Assembly (NCBI GenBank): GCA_030848705.1
Contig: JAUIZM010000095.1
Span: 1-64,000 of the forward strand
DNA from: Heracleum sosnowskyi
Taxonomy: Eukaryota > Streptophyta > Magnoliopsida > Apiales > Apiaceae
Direction of reading: 5' to 3'
DNA: 64,000 bases
Shown here: positions 46,392 to 56,093 of the stretch, piece by piece
Position numbering within the stretch: position 1 is the first letter of the stretch
Layout of the letters: every line of letters begins with the position of its first letter
The notes under the pieces: model-generated
Told to the model about the DNA's origin: nothing
Databases searched by the model: none
What the model saw: the letters and a program-made list of their open reading frames with translations, nothing else
Position numbers and translations under genes: made by a program

Positions 46392-48411
46392 AGAAGTAGA
46401 AGAATTAGTGATGCCCAATATCACTAATCCAAATTCTATTTATATCCAAGGTATAGTAAAATTTACAGGATATAAAAGAATAGAATTACATTGCTATATC
46501 GATACAGGTGCAAGCCTATGTATAGCAAGTAAATACGTTATCCCAGAAGAACATTGGGTTAATGCAGAAAAGCCTATAAGGGTATCCATAGCAAATGGAA
46601 ATCACATTACCCTTACCAAGGTATGTAAAAATCTTGATATATTGATTGCAGGTGAAATATTTCATATTCCTACAATATATCAACAAGAATCAGGTATTGA
46701 CCTTATCTTAGGCAATAATTTTTGTCAATTATATGGTCCTTTTACCCAATATACAAGAATGATTATATTTACTCTCTCAGGAGAAGAAATATACGTCAAC
46801 AAGGTAAGATCAGCCAGACAGGTTGGTGTTAAAGGATTTCTTGAATTTATGAAAAAGAATTCTAAGAAAACCAAACCTGATGCTCTTAATATTAGCCCCA
46901 ATTATATAACTCAACTTTTAGAGAGGGGGAAAGAAAGCATCAAACAGTTTAAAGAATTAAATTTTATTTGTAAAAATTTAGTTCTTGACATTAATAAAAA
47001 ATCTATAATTGAGAAATTATTAGATTCAGTTTGCTCAGAAAATCCCTTGGATCCAACTAAGACCAAGCATTGGATGAAGGCAAGCATCAAGCTCAGAGAT
47101 CCCAAGACAGTAATCAAGGTAAAGCCTATGAAGTACAGTCCGCAAGATCGAGAAGAATTTGGTAAACAAATTCGAGAGCTACTAGATATGAAAATCATCA
47201 TACCTAGTAAATCACCTCATATGTCTCCAGCATTTTTGGTAGAAAATGAAGCCGAAAGGAGAAGAGGAAAGAAAAGAATGGTAGTCAACTACAAGGCAAT
47301 CAATGAAGCCACCATAGGAGACAGCCATAACCTTCCAAATAAGGATGAATTACTCACCCTTATCAGAGGTAAGAAAATATTCAGCTCTTTAGACTGTAAA
47401 TCTGGATTTTGGCAGGTATTGCTAGATGGAGAATCACAGCTATTGACAGCATTCACATGTCCCCAAGGACATTATCAATGGATAGTCGTACCGTTTGGAC
47501 TCAAACAAGCACCATCCATATTTCAAAGACATATGCAAAATGCATTCAGGTCCTTTGAAAAATTCTGTTGTGTTTATGTTGATGACATTCTTATTTTTAG
47601 TAATAATGAACAGGATCATCTCAAGCATTTAGCAGCGGTATTAAAGAAATGCCAATTACTTGGTATTATTTTGTCTAAAAAGAAAGCTCAAATCTTTAAG
47701 ACAAAGATTAATTTCTTAGGATTAGAAATTGATCAAGGAACTCATTGTCCTCAGATACATATCCTGGAACACATTCATAAATTCCCGGATAAGATTGAAG
47801 ACAAAAAACAGTTGCAAAGGTTTTTAGGTATATTAACCTATGCTTCTGATTATATTCCCAAACTTGCATCTATACGAGCTCCTTTGCAGGCAAAGCTAAG
47901 GAAAGACGTAGCATGGGAATGGAAAGATTCAGACACCAGTTATATCAACAAGGTGAAAAAGAATCTAAAGAGTTTTCCAAAACTCTATCATCCAGAACCG
48001 GATGATAAGCTTATCATTGAGACCGACGCCTCGGGAGAATACTGGGGAGGAGTACTCAAAGCAATTAATTCCGATAAAGAATTAATTTGCAGATATGCTT
48101 CAGGAAGCTTTAAAGACGCAGAAAAGAACTATCACTCAAATGAGAAAGAGTATCTTGCCGTCATTAGAGTAATTAATAAGTTTTCTATTTATCTAACTCC
48201 AGTTAAATTTCTGGTTAGAACTGATAATAAAAACTTCACTTATTTTCTTCGTATTAAGTTACAGGGAGATAATAAGCAAGGAAGATTAGTCAGATGGCAA
48301 CAGTGGCTATCTCGCTATAGCTTTGATGTTCAACACATTGAAGGAGTTAAAAACTGCTTAGCAGACTTTTTAACAAGGGAATTCCAGAAAAATCAGGTAA
48401 ACACATCTTAA
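46363..48411 (+). CDS. ORF V: ORF V polyprotein (protease, RT, RNase H), unit 1
   Basis: Identical in sequence to the copy at 40191 and complete: protease DTG (47-49), RT YVDD (405-408), RNase H D555, E597, D621 and D668. Its product would copy the pregenomic RNA into DNA in cytoplasmic inclusion bodies and cut the coat precursor. The upstream genes are all intact here. Confidence 0.95.
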   Translation: MNTLPQIQNEEVEELVMPNITNPNSIYIQGIVKFTGYKRIELHCYIDTGASLCIASKYVIPEEHWVNAEKPIRVSIANGNHITLTKVCKNLDILIAGEIFHIPTIYQQESGIDLILGNNFCQLYGPFTQYTRMIIFTLSGEEIYVNKVRSARQVGVKGFLEFMKKNSKKTKPDALNISPNYITQLLERGKESIKQFKELNFICKNLVLDINKKSIIEKLLDSVCSENPLDPTKTKHWMKASIKLRDPKTVIKVKPMKYSPQDREEFGKQIRELLDMKIIIPSKSPHMSPAFLVENEAERRRGKKRMVVNYKAINEATIGDSHNLPNKDELLTLIRGKKIFSSLDCKSGFWQVLLDGESQLLTAFTCPQGHYQWIVVPFGLKQAPSIFQRHMQNAFRSFEKFCCVYVDDILIFSNNEQDHLKHLAAVLKKCQLLGIILSKKKAQIFKTKINFLGLEIDQGTHCPQIHILEHIHKFPDKIEDKKQLQRFLGILTYASDYIPKLASIRAPLQAKLRKDVAWEWKDSDTSYINKVKKNLKSFPKLYHPEPDDKLIIETDASGEYWGGVLKAINSDKELICRYASGSFKDAEKNYHSNEKEYLAVIRVINKFSIYLTPVKFLVRTDNKNFTYFLRIKLQGDNKQGRLVRWQQWLSRYSFDVQHIEGVKNCLADFLTREFQKNQVNTS

Positions 48412-48463
48412 TACTGATGTGATGCTTTACAGTGTTTTTACAGGAATCCAAAGCCTTTTCAGG

Positions 48464-48473
48464 CTATAAATAT
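48464..48473 (+). promoter_or_regulatory. 19S-type promoter TATA box, unit 1
   Basis: CTATAAATAT lies 118 bp before the ORF VI start codon (48591), in the spacer after pol. It would give the separate ORF VI mRNA. Confidence 0.75.
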
Positions 48474-48590
48474 AGAGGAATTCTGAATGAAGAAATCACA
48501 AACAATTCTTCACTCAAACCCTTCTATACACAAAGGCTTCTTTGCCTATACAAAAATCTCTTTCTTTGAGAAAACCATAAGCTTATAGCC

Positions 48591-50222
48591 ATGGAGAGAT
48601 TAGCATTACAAGAAACCATTGTAATGAAGAAAATTCAGCTTCTGCAAGAGAAACTCGAAGTTATTCGTGCAGAAATGTATTTTGTAAGAAGATTTTCATC
48701 TTCTGAACAACAAAAGGAAATTTCAGAACCTTCCTCAGAAATGAGAGAATCTGAAACTAGCCCGGAGCAAACGGCTACCGGTAAAGGCACCTCAAATCCG
48801 TTGATACCTGTGAATTTGGTAAAAATTCAAACTGAAGAGCAATCTTCACAGCAAATGGTTACTTCATTACCATATTCAGAAATGAATCAATATGAGGCTA
48901 TTCCTGAGCAAACGGCTCCAGGTAAAGAAATCTCAAATCCGTTTAAAGTTGTGGATTTACTCAAAATCCAGTCAGAGGTACATACCTCAACAACGTTAGA
49001 TACAACTTTAGATTTACTTCTAAAGCCTAACGGGGGAATTCAAATCCCTAACAAGACTGAAGGTCAAACTTCAGCTGTCCCTAACAGGTTCAAAGGCCCC
49101 AAAGCTTACTATGTCGTGTTTAATGGTCCTAATGCAGGAATATACACTACATGGGATATTGCTGAGAAAGCCGTAAAAGGATTCTCAGGAATAAAGCATA
49201 AGAAGTATAAATCGTTCACTGAAGCAAAAGTTGCAGCAGGCATTTATACTACACAAGAGTTCAAGCCACCTCTAGAGTTGATCAGTTCAGCAGAAGCTTT
49301 ACAACCAACCTACAAAGGAGCTTTGACAAAGGAAAAAACCTCGAGCAAAATGGTTCTGGGTTCACTTCCAAAGAATCAGCAGACAACGCTAATTCAAACA
49401 GACGAGGATACCGATGATATTCGCTATTCAGAATTCAAGTATCTTTATCAATTTGGCAGGCTTGCCACAGAAAAGGAATTTGTAGAAGATCACTTCTTTA
49501 CAACCGATAAGAAGAACGTCAGCTACTTTAATTTCTATCCAAACGCCAACCCTGAAATGGTTTATGAGGCGTACCAATACGGAATTTTAGCTCAGGTTTA
49601 TCCTTCCAATAACCTTCTGGAAATTGCTAAATTCCCGAAAGAATTCAGAGATACGGTTAAGACATACAAAAAGAAGTGTCTTAAGAACCAGGACATCGGA
49701 ATATTCATCAAAACCACCAGCACAATTATCTGTTGGGAAAATGAAGAGGAATATGACTGTCCGGCGAACCAGCCTTTTCACTATGTTCAGGTTGGAACCG
49801 TAAAAGAAAAGGTCTACTCTCCTAGTCAAGTTATGGAATCCACTCTGGAGAAACAAGACTTAAGAGAAATGGCAGAGAATAAATTATTGATCTTAATCAA
49901 TAAATTATTCAACATCCAAAAAGAGGACAAACTAAAAGTTAACCTCGCAACTACTCATGCTTTAATTACTTCTTACTCGCACAAAGGATTAAGTGAAGAA
50001 GATTACAGCAAGGTGATAGCTTTCAGACGGCAACTTCTACACAAAGATGCTGTGGGGGCACACAAAGAAATCTTTTGCATTAAAAAGCAAAAGGAAATAG
50101 AAAAATTTGGCATTAACCTCAATTGTCAAATATGTGGACCAGACAAAGCTGCTGGAAAGCAAATAATGGAGACCCCAGAAATAGGAGTTCTCTATAAAGC
50201 AACGGCTGGAAATCGTTTTTGA
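48591..50222 (+). CDS. ORF VI: Transactivator/viroplasmin (ORF VI), unit 1
   Basis: This 543-residue protein would be the main inclusion-body matrix protein; in the family it allows reinitiation on the polycistronic RNA and suppresses silencing. The N-terminal 145 residues are Ser/Glu-rich and contain an imperfect internal repeat (PEQTATGKGTSNP and PEQTAPGKEISNP). The viroplasmin (Cauli_VI) domain, RNase H-like, lies at about 172-215 (YYVVFNGPNAGIYTTW). A C-terminal NCQICG near 512-517 may be part of a zinc-binding site. It has its own 19S-type promoter and is complete. Confidence 0.92.
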   Translation: MERLALQETIVMKKIQLLQEKLEVIRAEMYFVRRFSSSEQQKEISEPSSEMRESETSPEQTATGKGTSNPLIPVNLVKIQTEEQSSQQMVTSLPYSEMNQYEAIPEQTAPGKEISNPFKVVDLLKIQSEVHTSTTLDTTLDLLLKPNGGIQIPNKTEGQTSAVPNRFKGPKAYYVVFNGPNAGIYTTWDIAEKAVKGFSGIKHKKYKSFTEAKVAAGIYTTQEFKPPLELISSAEALQPTYKGALTKEKTSSKMVLGSLPKNQQTTLIQTDEDTDDIRYSEFKYLYQFGRLATEKEFVEDHFFTTDKKNVSYFNFYPNANPEMVYEAYQYGILAQVYPSNNLLEIAKFPKEFRDTVKTYKKKCLKNQDIGIFIKTTSTIICWENEEEYDCPANQPFHYVQVGTVKEKVYSPSQVMESTLEKQDLREMAENKLLILINKLFNIQKEDKLKVNLATTHALITSYSHKGLSEEDYSKVIAFRRQLLHKDAVGAHKEIFCIKKQKEIEKFGINLNCQICGPDKAAGKQIMETPEIGVLYKATAGNRF

Positions 50223-50409
50223 AAAGAAAAGCACTTTCCACCAAAGACAAACTACTTTTCCACTAAAGACAACTAAAGAAAGCATCTTTCTTAGCACGCC
50301 AGGGGAAAAGCAAGTGGACGACAAAGAAAAGTAGAAAAGAATCTACTTTTAAGCACGCCAAAGGAGAAGATAAGAAATCTTGTCTTTAAAGTGCACCAAT
50401 AATATACAA

Positions 50410-50470
50410 TGACGCATACAATGATGTATGATAATTTTGTATAGATCCTCTTTCCTTACTCTATAAAAGG
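50410..50470 (+). promoter_or_regulatory. 35S-type promoter, unit 1
   Basis: TGACG at 50410 and TGATG at 50422 are 12 bp apart, as in the as-1 element. The TATA box CTATAAAAGG is at 50461, followed by a GAGTTCATTTCA start region. Transcription should begin near 50495. The region 50223-50409 between ORF VI and these elements is A-rich with repeated AAAGACAA and AGCACGCCA words and may hold enhancer sites. Confidence 0.85.
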
Positions 50471-50494
50471 AAGAGTTCATTTCAGTTGTAGGAA

Positions 50495-50902
50495 TCGAAT
50501 TTTTAGCTCACAACAAACACTGTACAAACCTATTCGAGTTCAGCAAAATAATGAGTGAGTAAACCCATTAAGGGTTCTAGCAATGTAGTAGTGTGTATGG
50601 CCTGGATACTAGTTTCTATCCAGCGCCTGTAATAAGATTTTGTGATTGAATAAAAGTGAGTTCTTTTACAATATTTCCGTTAGTTCCTGGAGGGAGTAAG
50701 GCGTCGCTGGGTTAGTACCGCTTAGGCAGGTGGCCGTTTAGGGAAAACAAGATGCATCCTTGGATAATGGTATGTTGGTAAAAGAAGAAGTTTATTTCAT
50801 CTTACAATCTTTGGCGGATATAAGCCCTGGATCAGGTACACATGAACCATGTCTAGAACTCTATTAATTCAAATATATTTTTGATTTAATACAACTCAAT
50901 GC
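50495..50902 (+). promoter_or_regulatory. Pregenomic RNA leader with short uORFs and hairpin, unit 1
   Basis: The leader holds a 3-codon uORF (50551-50562, MSE), a start-stop ATGTAG (50583-50588), an 11-codon uORF (50597-50632) and a 9-codon uORF (50752-50781). A hairpin with a 7-bp stem, CTGGATA/TATCCAG, lies at 50602-50623. In caulimoviruses a short uORF before a stem drives ribosome shunting, and this arrangement is compatible with that. No clear 12-base match to the initiator tRNA-Met binding site is visible. Confidence 0.6.
50649..50654 (+). terminator. Viral poly(A) signal, unit 1
   Basis: AATAAA lies about 155 bases after the predicted RNA start, as in other caulimoviruses. It is skipped on the first pass near the cap and used on the second, giving terminally redundant RNA. 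Confidence 0.7.
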
Positions 50903-51295
50903 ATGATTAGCTTTAATCATAGTGCAGTCCTTCCTTGGACTATTAAGAATGCTAGATTTACATCTAGAATTACTGATGAAGACTTCTTCATCTATCTCAG
51001 AGATCAATCCTTTATAGGATTTGATACTGATAACCTAGTTTTATTAGGAGAAACCCTAATAAATTTAGACTCTTTCAAAGAGAAACTCAGTTCATACTAT
51101 TTGAACAATAAAAATGAAGTCGACCACTTGTGTACCCACATAGGTCAATTCATAAGACGGAGAAGTAATGACTCTCTTGCCGAAACTAGTTCTTCAGAAA
51201 ATCCTGAAAAATTGGTTTTACACCCAGATTACCCAAAATATCTAGGTAATCATAAATGGTCAATTGGACCATCTTGCTTAGACCAGGTAGATTAA
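50903..51295 (+). CDS. Unidentified 130-aa viral ORF, unit 1
   Basis: This ORF follows the leader and precedes the unit end. Its product has an N-terminal half with aromatic and acidic residues (NARFTSRITDEDFFIYLRDQ) and a Ser-rich linker, then a PDYPKYLGNHKWSIGP tail. I recognise no domain. It stays open for 130 codons in AT-rich DNA and is present unchanged in three copies, which favours a real gene, but the copies are too similar for selection to be judged. It could instead be a captured piece from another source. Its place between leader and ORF VII is not standard for the genus. Confidence 0.5.
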   Translation: MISFNHSAVLPWTIKNARFTSRITDEDFFIYLRDQSFIGFDTDNLVLLGETLINLDSFKEKLSSYYLNNKNEVDHLCTHIGQFIRRRSNDSLAETSSSENPEKLVLHPDYPKYLGNHKWSIGPSCLDQVD

Positions 51296-51334
51296 CCATA
51301 TTTATCTCCTCTAATCATGCCATCCGCAACTTGG

Positions 51335-52481
51335 GGGCTTCTTCTTCCTGACAAACCTGTATTTTTTCGTAGTTTTCTTATACGAATTTTTCTTGGAGGA
51401 CTTTTGAGTCTTCCTGCATCCATAATCTGGCGGTTGCTCGATTATCTTATCACAACATCTTTTGCTAAAAGATTTCAGTTGCTTCTGTTTTCTAGTTAAG
51501 TCGCAAATCTTACTGATTTCTTCCTTAACTATTTTGTGAGCATAGCCAAGGCTAAACTCTTCAATCCCAGTAGCTTCACGAGTGAATCTATCTAGGGCTT
51601 TTTCTCCAATTAAGGGAATTTTAAGAAGGTAGTCATGAACAAACTTCTTATAATCCTCTTGTCGATTTAACTGATACAGATATTTTTCATAATCACCAAA
51701 GAATTGATCAAGAAAACATATATTGCACAGTTGCATATTAGTAAGCATGGATTTTGCATTACTAATCATTTTTGCTAGTTCTAAACCTTTGTTAGTAGCA
51801 AGGTTTATACCTAAGAACATAGTATAGATAGCATCTATAACTTTTTCATAGGCAAGTATGGGATTCACTACTGGTTCCCATTCAGTGTTCTTAATCAAAC
51901 TATTAACAACACCTGTGGTCTTATGTTCCATTAATAACAAAACTGTGTTATAATCATCATAAGCATCACTATTAGTCTGAATTATCAAACTTATTTCTTG
52001 AGCCCATTTGTCAATGAGTTCTTTTCTATTATTTTTACCATCAATATTCAAGATATTGCTACCATAAATATTGTTCACAGTATTTTTTGATTCTGTAGTA
52101 GGATAGAAATCACCTTTTCTTTTCTTACTACTTGAGAATTTTTCTTCTGGCTGTGGTTGACCTCCTGAAGATTCTCCTGTTTCCTTCTTAGAAGATTCTC
52201 CCGTTTCTTCTTTTGGAGAAGGTGTCTGATTGTTCATTTTGAAATTTTCGGAAAAAACTTCATCTTCTGAACTATCAGTTTCTGAACTATCAGTTTGTGA
52301 ACTATCAGTTTCTGAGTCTTGAGGTTCTTCAAGATCATCTGATTCTTCCGCAGAGCTGAAAGTTTCAATAACATTAAGAGTTTCATTAAAACCAAATAAA
52401 GTTTTTAACTTACTGTTGGTTTCGATCTCTTTGTTGGCAATAGATTCATCATCTATTTCCATTAGTCTGATTGCTTCTTCT
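51335..52481 (-). pseudogene. Inverted coat protein gene fragment between the two units
   Basis: This is the reverse complement of 44930-46076, coding for coat protein residues about 31-412 in the wrong orientation. It joins the end of unit 1 (ACTTGG) to the start of unit 2 (TCTTAATTG) with short overlaps of 1-3 bases. RNA from the promoter at 50410 would carry it as antisense to the coat genes. It lacks start, zinc knuckle and tail. Confidence 0.9.
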
Positions 52482-52515
52482 TAATTGTATTCTTGGACTT
52501 ATACTTTGAATAATT

Positions 52516-52770
52516 ATGACTTGGTTTTATGAGAAATTCAGGTACATAAAAAGAAAAGAAAGTGAACTAATTCCTTTAAAGGAACAATTAGATCATTTCT
52601 TCAGAATCCAATACGATGAAGATCTAGAAGCACAATGGGTCAACGACCACACAGCTTTGGAAATCATCAACGCTTGGATTGAGATTACTAATCTACAAAC
52701 TCAGGTTAGAAATCTTGAAAACCATATTAAGATGGTAAAATCTACAATTACAGGAAATATTTATGCGTAA
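52516..52770 (+). CDS. ORF VII: ORF VII small protein (84 aa), unit 2
   Basis: Same protein as at 42814. Upstream there are only about 35 bp of viral sequence before the inverted coat protein piece, so its native leader is not attached. Confidence 0.7.
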   Translation: MTWFYEKFRYIKRKESELIPLKEQLDHFFRIQYDEDLEAQWVNDHTALEIINAWIEITNLQTQVRNLENHIKMVKSTITGNIYA

Positions 52771-52772
52771 AT

Positions 52773-53714
52773 ATGTCTGAAATTGAGGAAAACTCTGAGG
52801 AAACTCAGAATAATTTGGAAATCGAGTTTTCAGAAAATGAAAAAGGTTTTCAAGCCAACATCTTGGTAAAACAAGAAATTCTTTCTAAAATCAGAAATTG
52901 CAAACTTGATTTAAGAAAAGAAAAAATATTTAACATACCTTTGTTAAATCGTTTTAAACGAAAAAACAATATCTTTTATTATGTTTCTACTAAAGAAATG
53001 CACGTAGACATAAAAGATACTTCCGGATTAGTTTATTTGCCTTTAATTACTAGAGAAGAAATAAACAAAAATCTGTTAAACATAGACCCTAAGATAAGAT
53101 CTACCCTCAGCGTAGTCCACTTAGGAGCTATAAAAATTTTGCTTAAAGCAGAATTTCAAGAAGGAATTGATTCTCCTATTAAAATGGCTTTAATAGATAA
53201 CAGAATCAACGACCGAAGAGACTGTATTTTAGGTGCTGCTAGAGGTAACTTAGCATACCAAAAATTCATGTTTACTGTCTATCCTAAATTTGGTTTTAGT
53301 TTAGATACAAAAAATATTGATCAGATATTATCTTTTGTGCATGATTTTGAAAGACATAATCTGATGAATTCTGGAGATAAAGTGTTTAGCATAACTTATG
53401 TTGTTGCTTATGCTTTAACTAATAGTCATCATAGTATTGACTACAGGAAAAATGAATACATTGAACTAGACGATGTATTCTCAGAAATTGGATCTGTAGA
53501 AGAGAAGCAATTCTCAGATATCAGTCCGATAGATAATTCTTGGGCAATTGACATTGCTAAGAATAAACCCATTCTAGGACAAAAACCTAGAAAAAGTGTT
53601 AGCAGAAACAGATTAGAGATTGAAAAATCTTCATCTTCTTCCGCTAATAAAGAATTACTCCATAGTGTTTCTAGAAGAGTTGATGACCTATGTCAGAAAC
53701 TGGATCTTCTGTAA
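52773..53714 (+). CDS. ORF I: Movement protein (ORF I), unit 2
   Basis: 313 residues, identical to the unit 1 protein, complete, with the 30K-type core around D142 and a C-terminal coiled-coil tail. Confidence 0.9.
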   Translation: MSEIEENSEETQNNLEIEFSENEKGFQANILVKQEILSKIRNCKLDLRKEKIFNIPLLNRFKRKNNIFYYVSTKEMHVDIKDTSGLVYLPLITREEINKNLLNIDPKIRSTLSVVHLGAIKILLKAEFQEGIDSPIKMALIDNRINDRRDCILGAARGNLAYQKFMFTVYPKFGFSLDTKNIDQILSFVHDFERHNLMNSGDKVFSITYVVAYALTNSHHSIDYRKNEYIELDDVFSEIGSVEEKQFSDISPIDNSWAIDIAKNKPILGQKPRKSVSRNRLEIEKSSSSSANKELLHSVSRRVDDLCQKLDLL

Positions 53715-53719
53715 AAATT

Positions 53720-54199
53720 ATGAGTAAAAATCCTTTAAATGTGCACCCGCACATTTATAAAAAAGGTAGAATTCTGGAATTTAAGAAATTAAATGAAGGA
53801 ATAGACCTTGAACCAAGGAATTACATCTTTAGTGGTGTACTAGGAAGCAATAGTCTAAACACCATTGTTTCGGCTACCAATAATCTTAATCAGATTACAG
53901 GTAGATGTTTACTAGGGATTTACAATTTACTATCCTATTTTGGACTCAGTAAAGATCCCAGTGAAAAACTTTCTAAATCACCTACCAATTATAACAGATA
54001 TTCTACTCATGTTAAAAAAGGTAGTGACATAGAAATTGAAATACTAAAAGATATTAAAAAACTTTTAGTAAGACAAAATGCTAAAATCGAAGGATTTGAA
54101 GCACAAATAGCTCAGCTTAGAAATTCTAAGTTGGACAATGAAGCTCTTGATTTGAAGCTTAACGGAATCGAAGAATACCTTAAGAAAATCATAGGATGA
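53720..54199 (+). CDS. ORF II: Aphid transmission factor (ORF II), unit 2
   Basis: 159 residues from the ATG at 53720, identical to unit 1, with the YFGLSKDPSE motif. It ends in ATGA overlap with ORF III. Confidence 0.88.
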   Translation: MSKNPLNVHPHIYKKGRILEFKKLNEGIDLEPRNYIFSGVLGSNSLNTIVSATNNLNQITGRCLLGIYNLLSYFGLSKDPSEKLSKSPTNYNRYSTHVKKGSDIEIEILKDIKKLLVRQNAKIEGFEAQIAQLRNSKLDNEALDLKLNGIEEYLKKIIG

Positions 54200-54546
54200 G
54201 CATTAAGGATTTATTAGAAGATTTCGAAAAGAATATTAAGCCGCAATTAGAAGAAATTCTTAAGTTGCTTAAGATACAGCAAGCTAATCATATTACAGAT
54301 AATATTGAAGCAGCTGCAGCAAAGGTAATCACTGAAGTAAAGTCAATAATTCATGATTGTCCTTGCAATAAAGAAATTCTGGATGTTCTTAAGACAGGTA
54401 CATCAAACAGAAGAATCATCATCCCAGATGAAAAACTCAAGAAACCCTTGAAATACAGTTATCCAAACTTCAACGTAGGAAATGAAGAAATGGGTACTGG
54501 AAAAAATACTGAGAGTATATCATGGCCATTTGAGAAATCAACATGA
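54196..54546 (+). CDS. ORF III: Virion-associated protein (ORF III), unit 2
   Basis: 116 residues, identical to unit 1: N-terminal coiled coil, basic C-terminus, ATGA overlaps on both sides. Confidence 0.85.
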   Translation: MSIKDLLEDFEKNIKPQLEEILKLLKIQQANHITDNIEAAAAKVITEVKSIIHDCPCNKEILDVLKTGTSNRRIIIPDEKLKKPLKYSYPNFNVGNEEMGTGKNTESISWPFEKST

Positions 54547-56093
54547 GTTACATGAAAGCAGTAGAAGAAATTTTCTGGAACAATCTAGAAAATGAAGAAT
54601 TGCAGATTACGGATGACAATGTTGACATCCTAGAAGAAGCAATCAGACTAATGGAAATAGATGATGAATCTATTGCCAACAAAGAGATCGAAACCAACAG
54701 TAAGTTAAAAACTTTATTTGGTTTTAATGAAACTCTTAATGTTATTGAAACTTTCAGCTCTGCGGAAGAATCAGATGATCTTGAAGAACCTCAAGACTCA
54801 GAAACTGATAGTTCACAAACTGATAGTTCAGAAACTGATAGTTCAGAAGATGAAGTTTTTTCCGAAAATTTCAAAATGAACAATCAGACACCTTCTCCAA
54901 AAGAAGAAACGGGAGAATCTTCTAAGAAGGAAACAGGAGAATCTTCAGGAGGTCAACCACAGCCAGAAGAAAAATTCTCAAGTAGTAAGAAAAGAAAAGG
55001 TGATTTCTATCCTACTACAGAATCAAAAAATACTGTGAACAATATTTATGGTAGCAATATCTTGAATATTGATGGTAAAAATAATAGAAAAGAACTCATT
55101 GACAAATGGGCTCAAGAAATAAGTTTGATAATTCAGACTAATAGTGATGCTTATGATGATTATAACACAGTTTTGTTATTAATGGAACATAAGACCACAG
55201 GTGTTGTTAATAGTTTGATTAAGAACACTGAATGGGAACCAGTAGTGAATCCCATACTTGCCTATGAAAAAGTTATAGATGCTATCTATACTATGTTCTT
55301 AGGTATAAACCTTGCTACTAACAAAGGTTTAGAACTAGCAAAAATGATTAGTAATGCAAAATCCATGCTTACTAATATGCAACTGTGCAATATATGTTTT
55401 CTTGATCAATTCTTTGGTGATTATGAAAAATATCTGTATCAGTTAAATCGACAAGAGGATTATAAGAAGTTTGTTCATGACTACCTTCTTAAAATTCCCT
55501 TAATTGGAGAAAAAGCCCTAGATAGATTCACTCGTGAAGCTACTGGGATTGAAGAGTTTAGCCTTGGCTATGCTCACAAAATAGTTAAGGAAGAAATCAG
55601 TAAGATTTGCGACTTAACTAGAAAACAGAAGCAACTGAAATCTTTTAGCAAAAGATGTTGTGATAAGATAATCGAGCAACCGCCAGATTATGGATGCAGG
55701 AAGACTCAAAAGTCCTCCAAGAAAAATTCGTATAAGAAAACTACGAAAAAATACAGGTTTGTCAGGAAGAAGAAGCCCTTCAAACCAGGTAAATACGTTA
55801 AGAAGAAATTTGTTAAGAATTATTCTAACGAAAAACAAAAGTTTTGCCCAAAAGGCAAGAAAAATTGCAGGTGTTGGATTTGCAATGAAGAAGGACACTA
55901 TGCAAATGAGTGCCCTAATAGGAAAAAGCAGGAAGGAAAAGCCCGAATGCTTGAACAGGTATATTCTTTAGGATTTATTCCTATTGAAGATCCCTATGAA
56001 GATGTACAAGAAGTGTACATACTAATAGAAGAATTAGATCCCGGACCAGAAGATTCGGAAACTAATGAATACACTTCCTCAGATTCAGAATGA
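54543..56093 (+). CDS. ORF IV: Coat protein precursor (ORF IV), unit 2
   Basis: 516 residues, identical to unit 1: acidic arm, KKRK at 149-152, and zinc knuckle C444-C447-H452-C457. It shares 29 bp with pol. A sense copy downstream of the inverted fragment at 51335-52481 could pair with it in a single long RNA. Confidence 0.93.
   Translation: MSYMKAVEEIFWNNLENEELQITDDNVDILEEAIRLMEIDDESIANKEIETNSKLKTLFGFNETLNVIETFSSAEESDDLEEPQDSETDSSQTDSSETDSSEDEVFSENFKMNNQTPSPKEETGESSKKETGESSGGQPQPEEKFSSSKKRKGDFYPTTESKNTVNNIYGSNILNIDGKNNRKELIDKWAQEISLIIQTNSDAYDDYNTVLLLMEHKTTGVVNSLIKNTEWEPVVNPILAYEKVIDAIYTMFLGINLATNKGLELAKMISNAKSMLTNMQLCNICFLDQFFGDYEKYLYQLNRQEDYKKFVHDYLLKIPLIGEKALDRFTREATGIEEFSLGYAHKIVKEEISKICDLTRKQKQLKSFSKRCCDKIIEQPPDYGCRKTQKSSKKNSYKKTTKKYRFVRKKKPFKPGKYVKKKFVKNYSNEKQKFCPKGKKNCRCWICNEEGHYANECPNRKKQEGKARMLEQVYSLGFIPIEDPYEDVQEVYILIEELDPGPEDSETNEYTSSDSE

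Larger units (their letters stand above)
42777..51334 (+). mobile_element. Caulimovirus unit genome 1 (8558 bp)
   Basis: A full set of genes from just upstream of ORF VII, through ORF VI, promoter and leader, to the sequence after the 130-codon ORF. Unit 2 (52479-61036) begins and ends at exactly the same viral positions, offset 9702. The only difference I noticed is at 42802 (A) against 52504 (C). Confidence 0.88.

Noticed and set aside
50828..50840. TGGATCAGGTAC as a tRNA primer-binding site
   Set aside because: It shares TGG and ATCAG with the usual TGGTATCAGAGC but not the 12-base match expected, so I do not call it.
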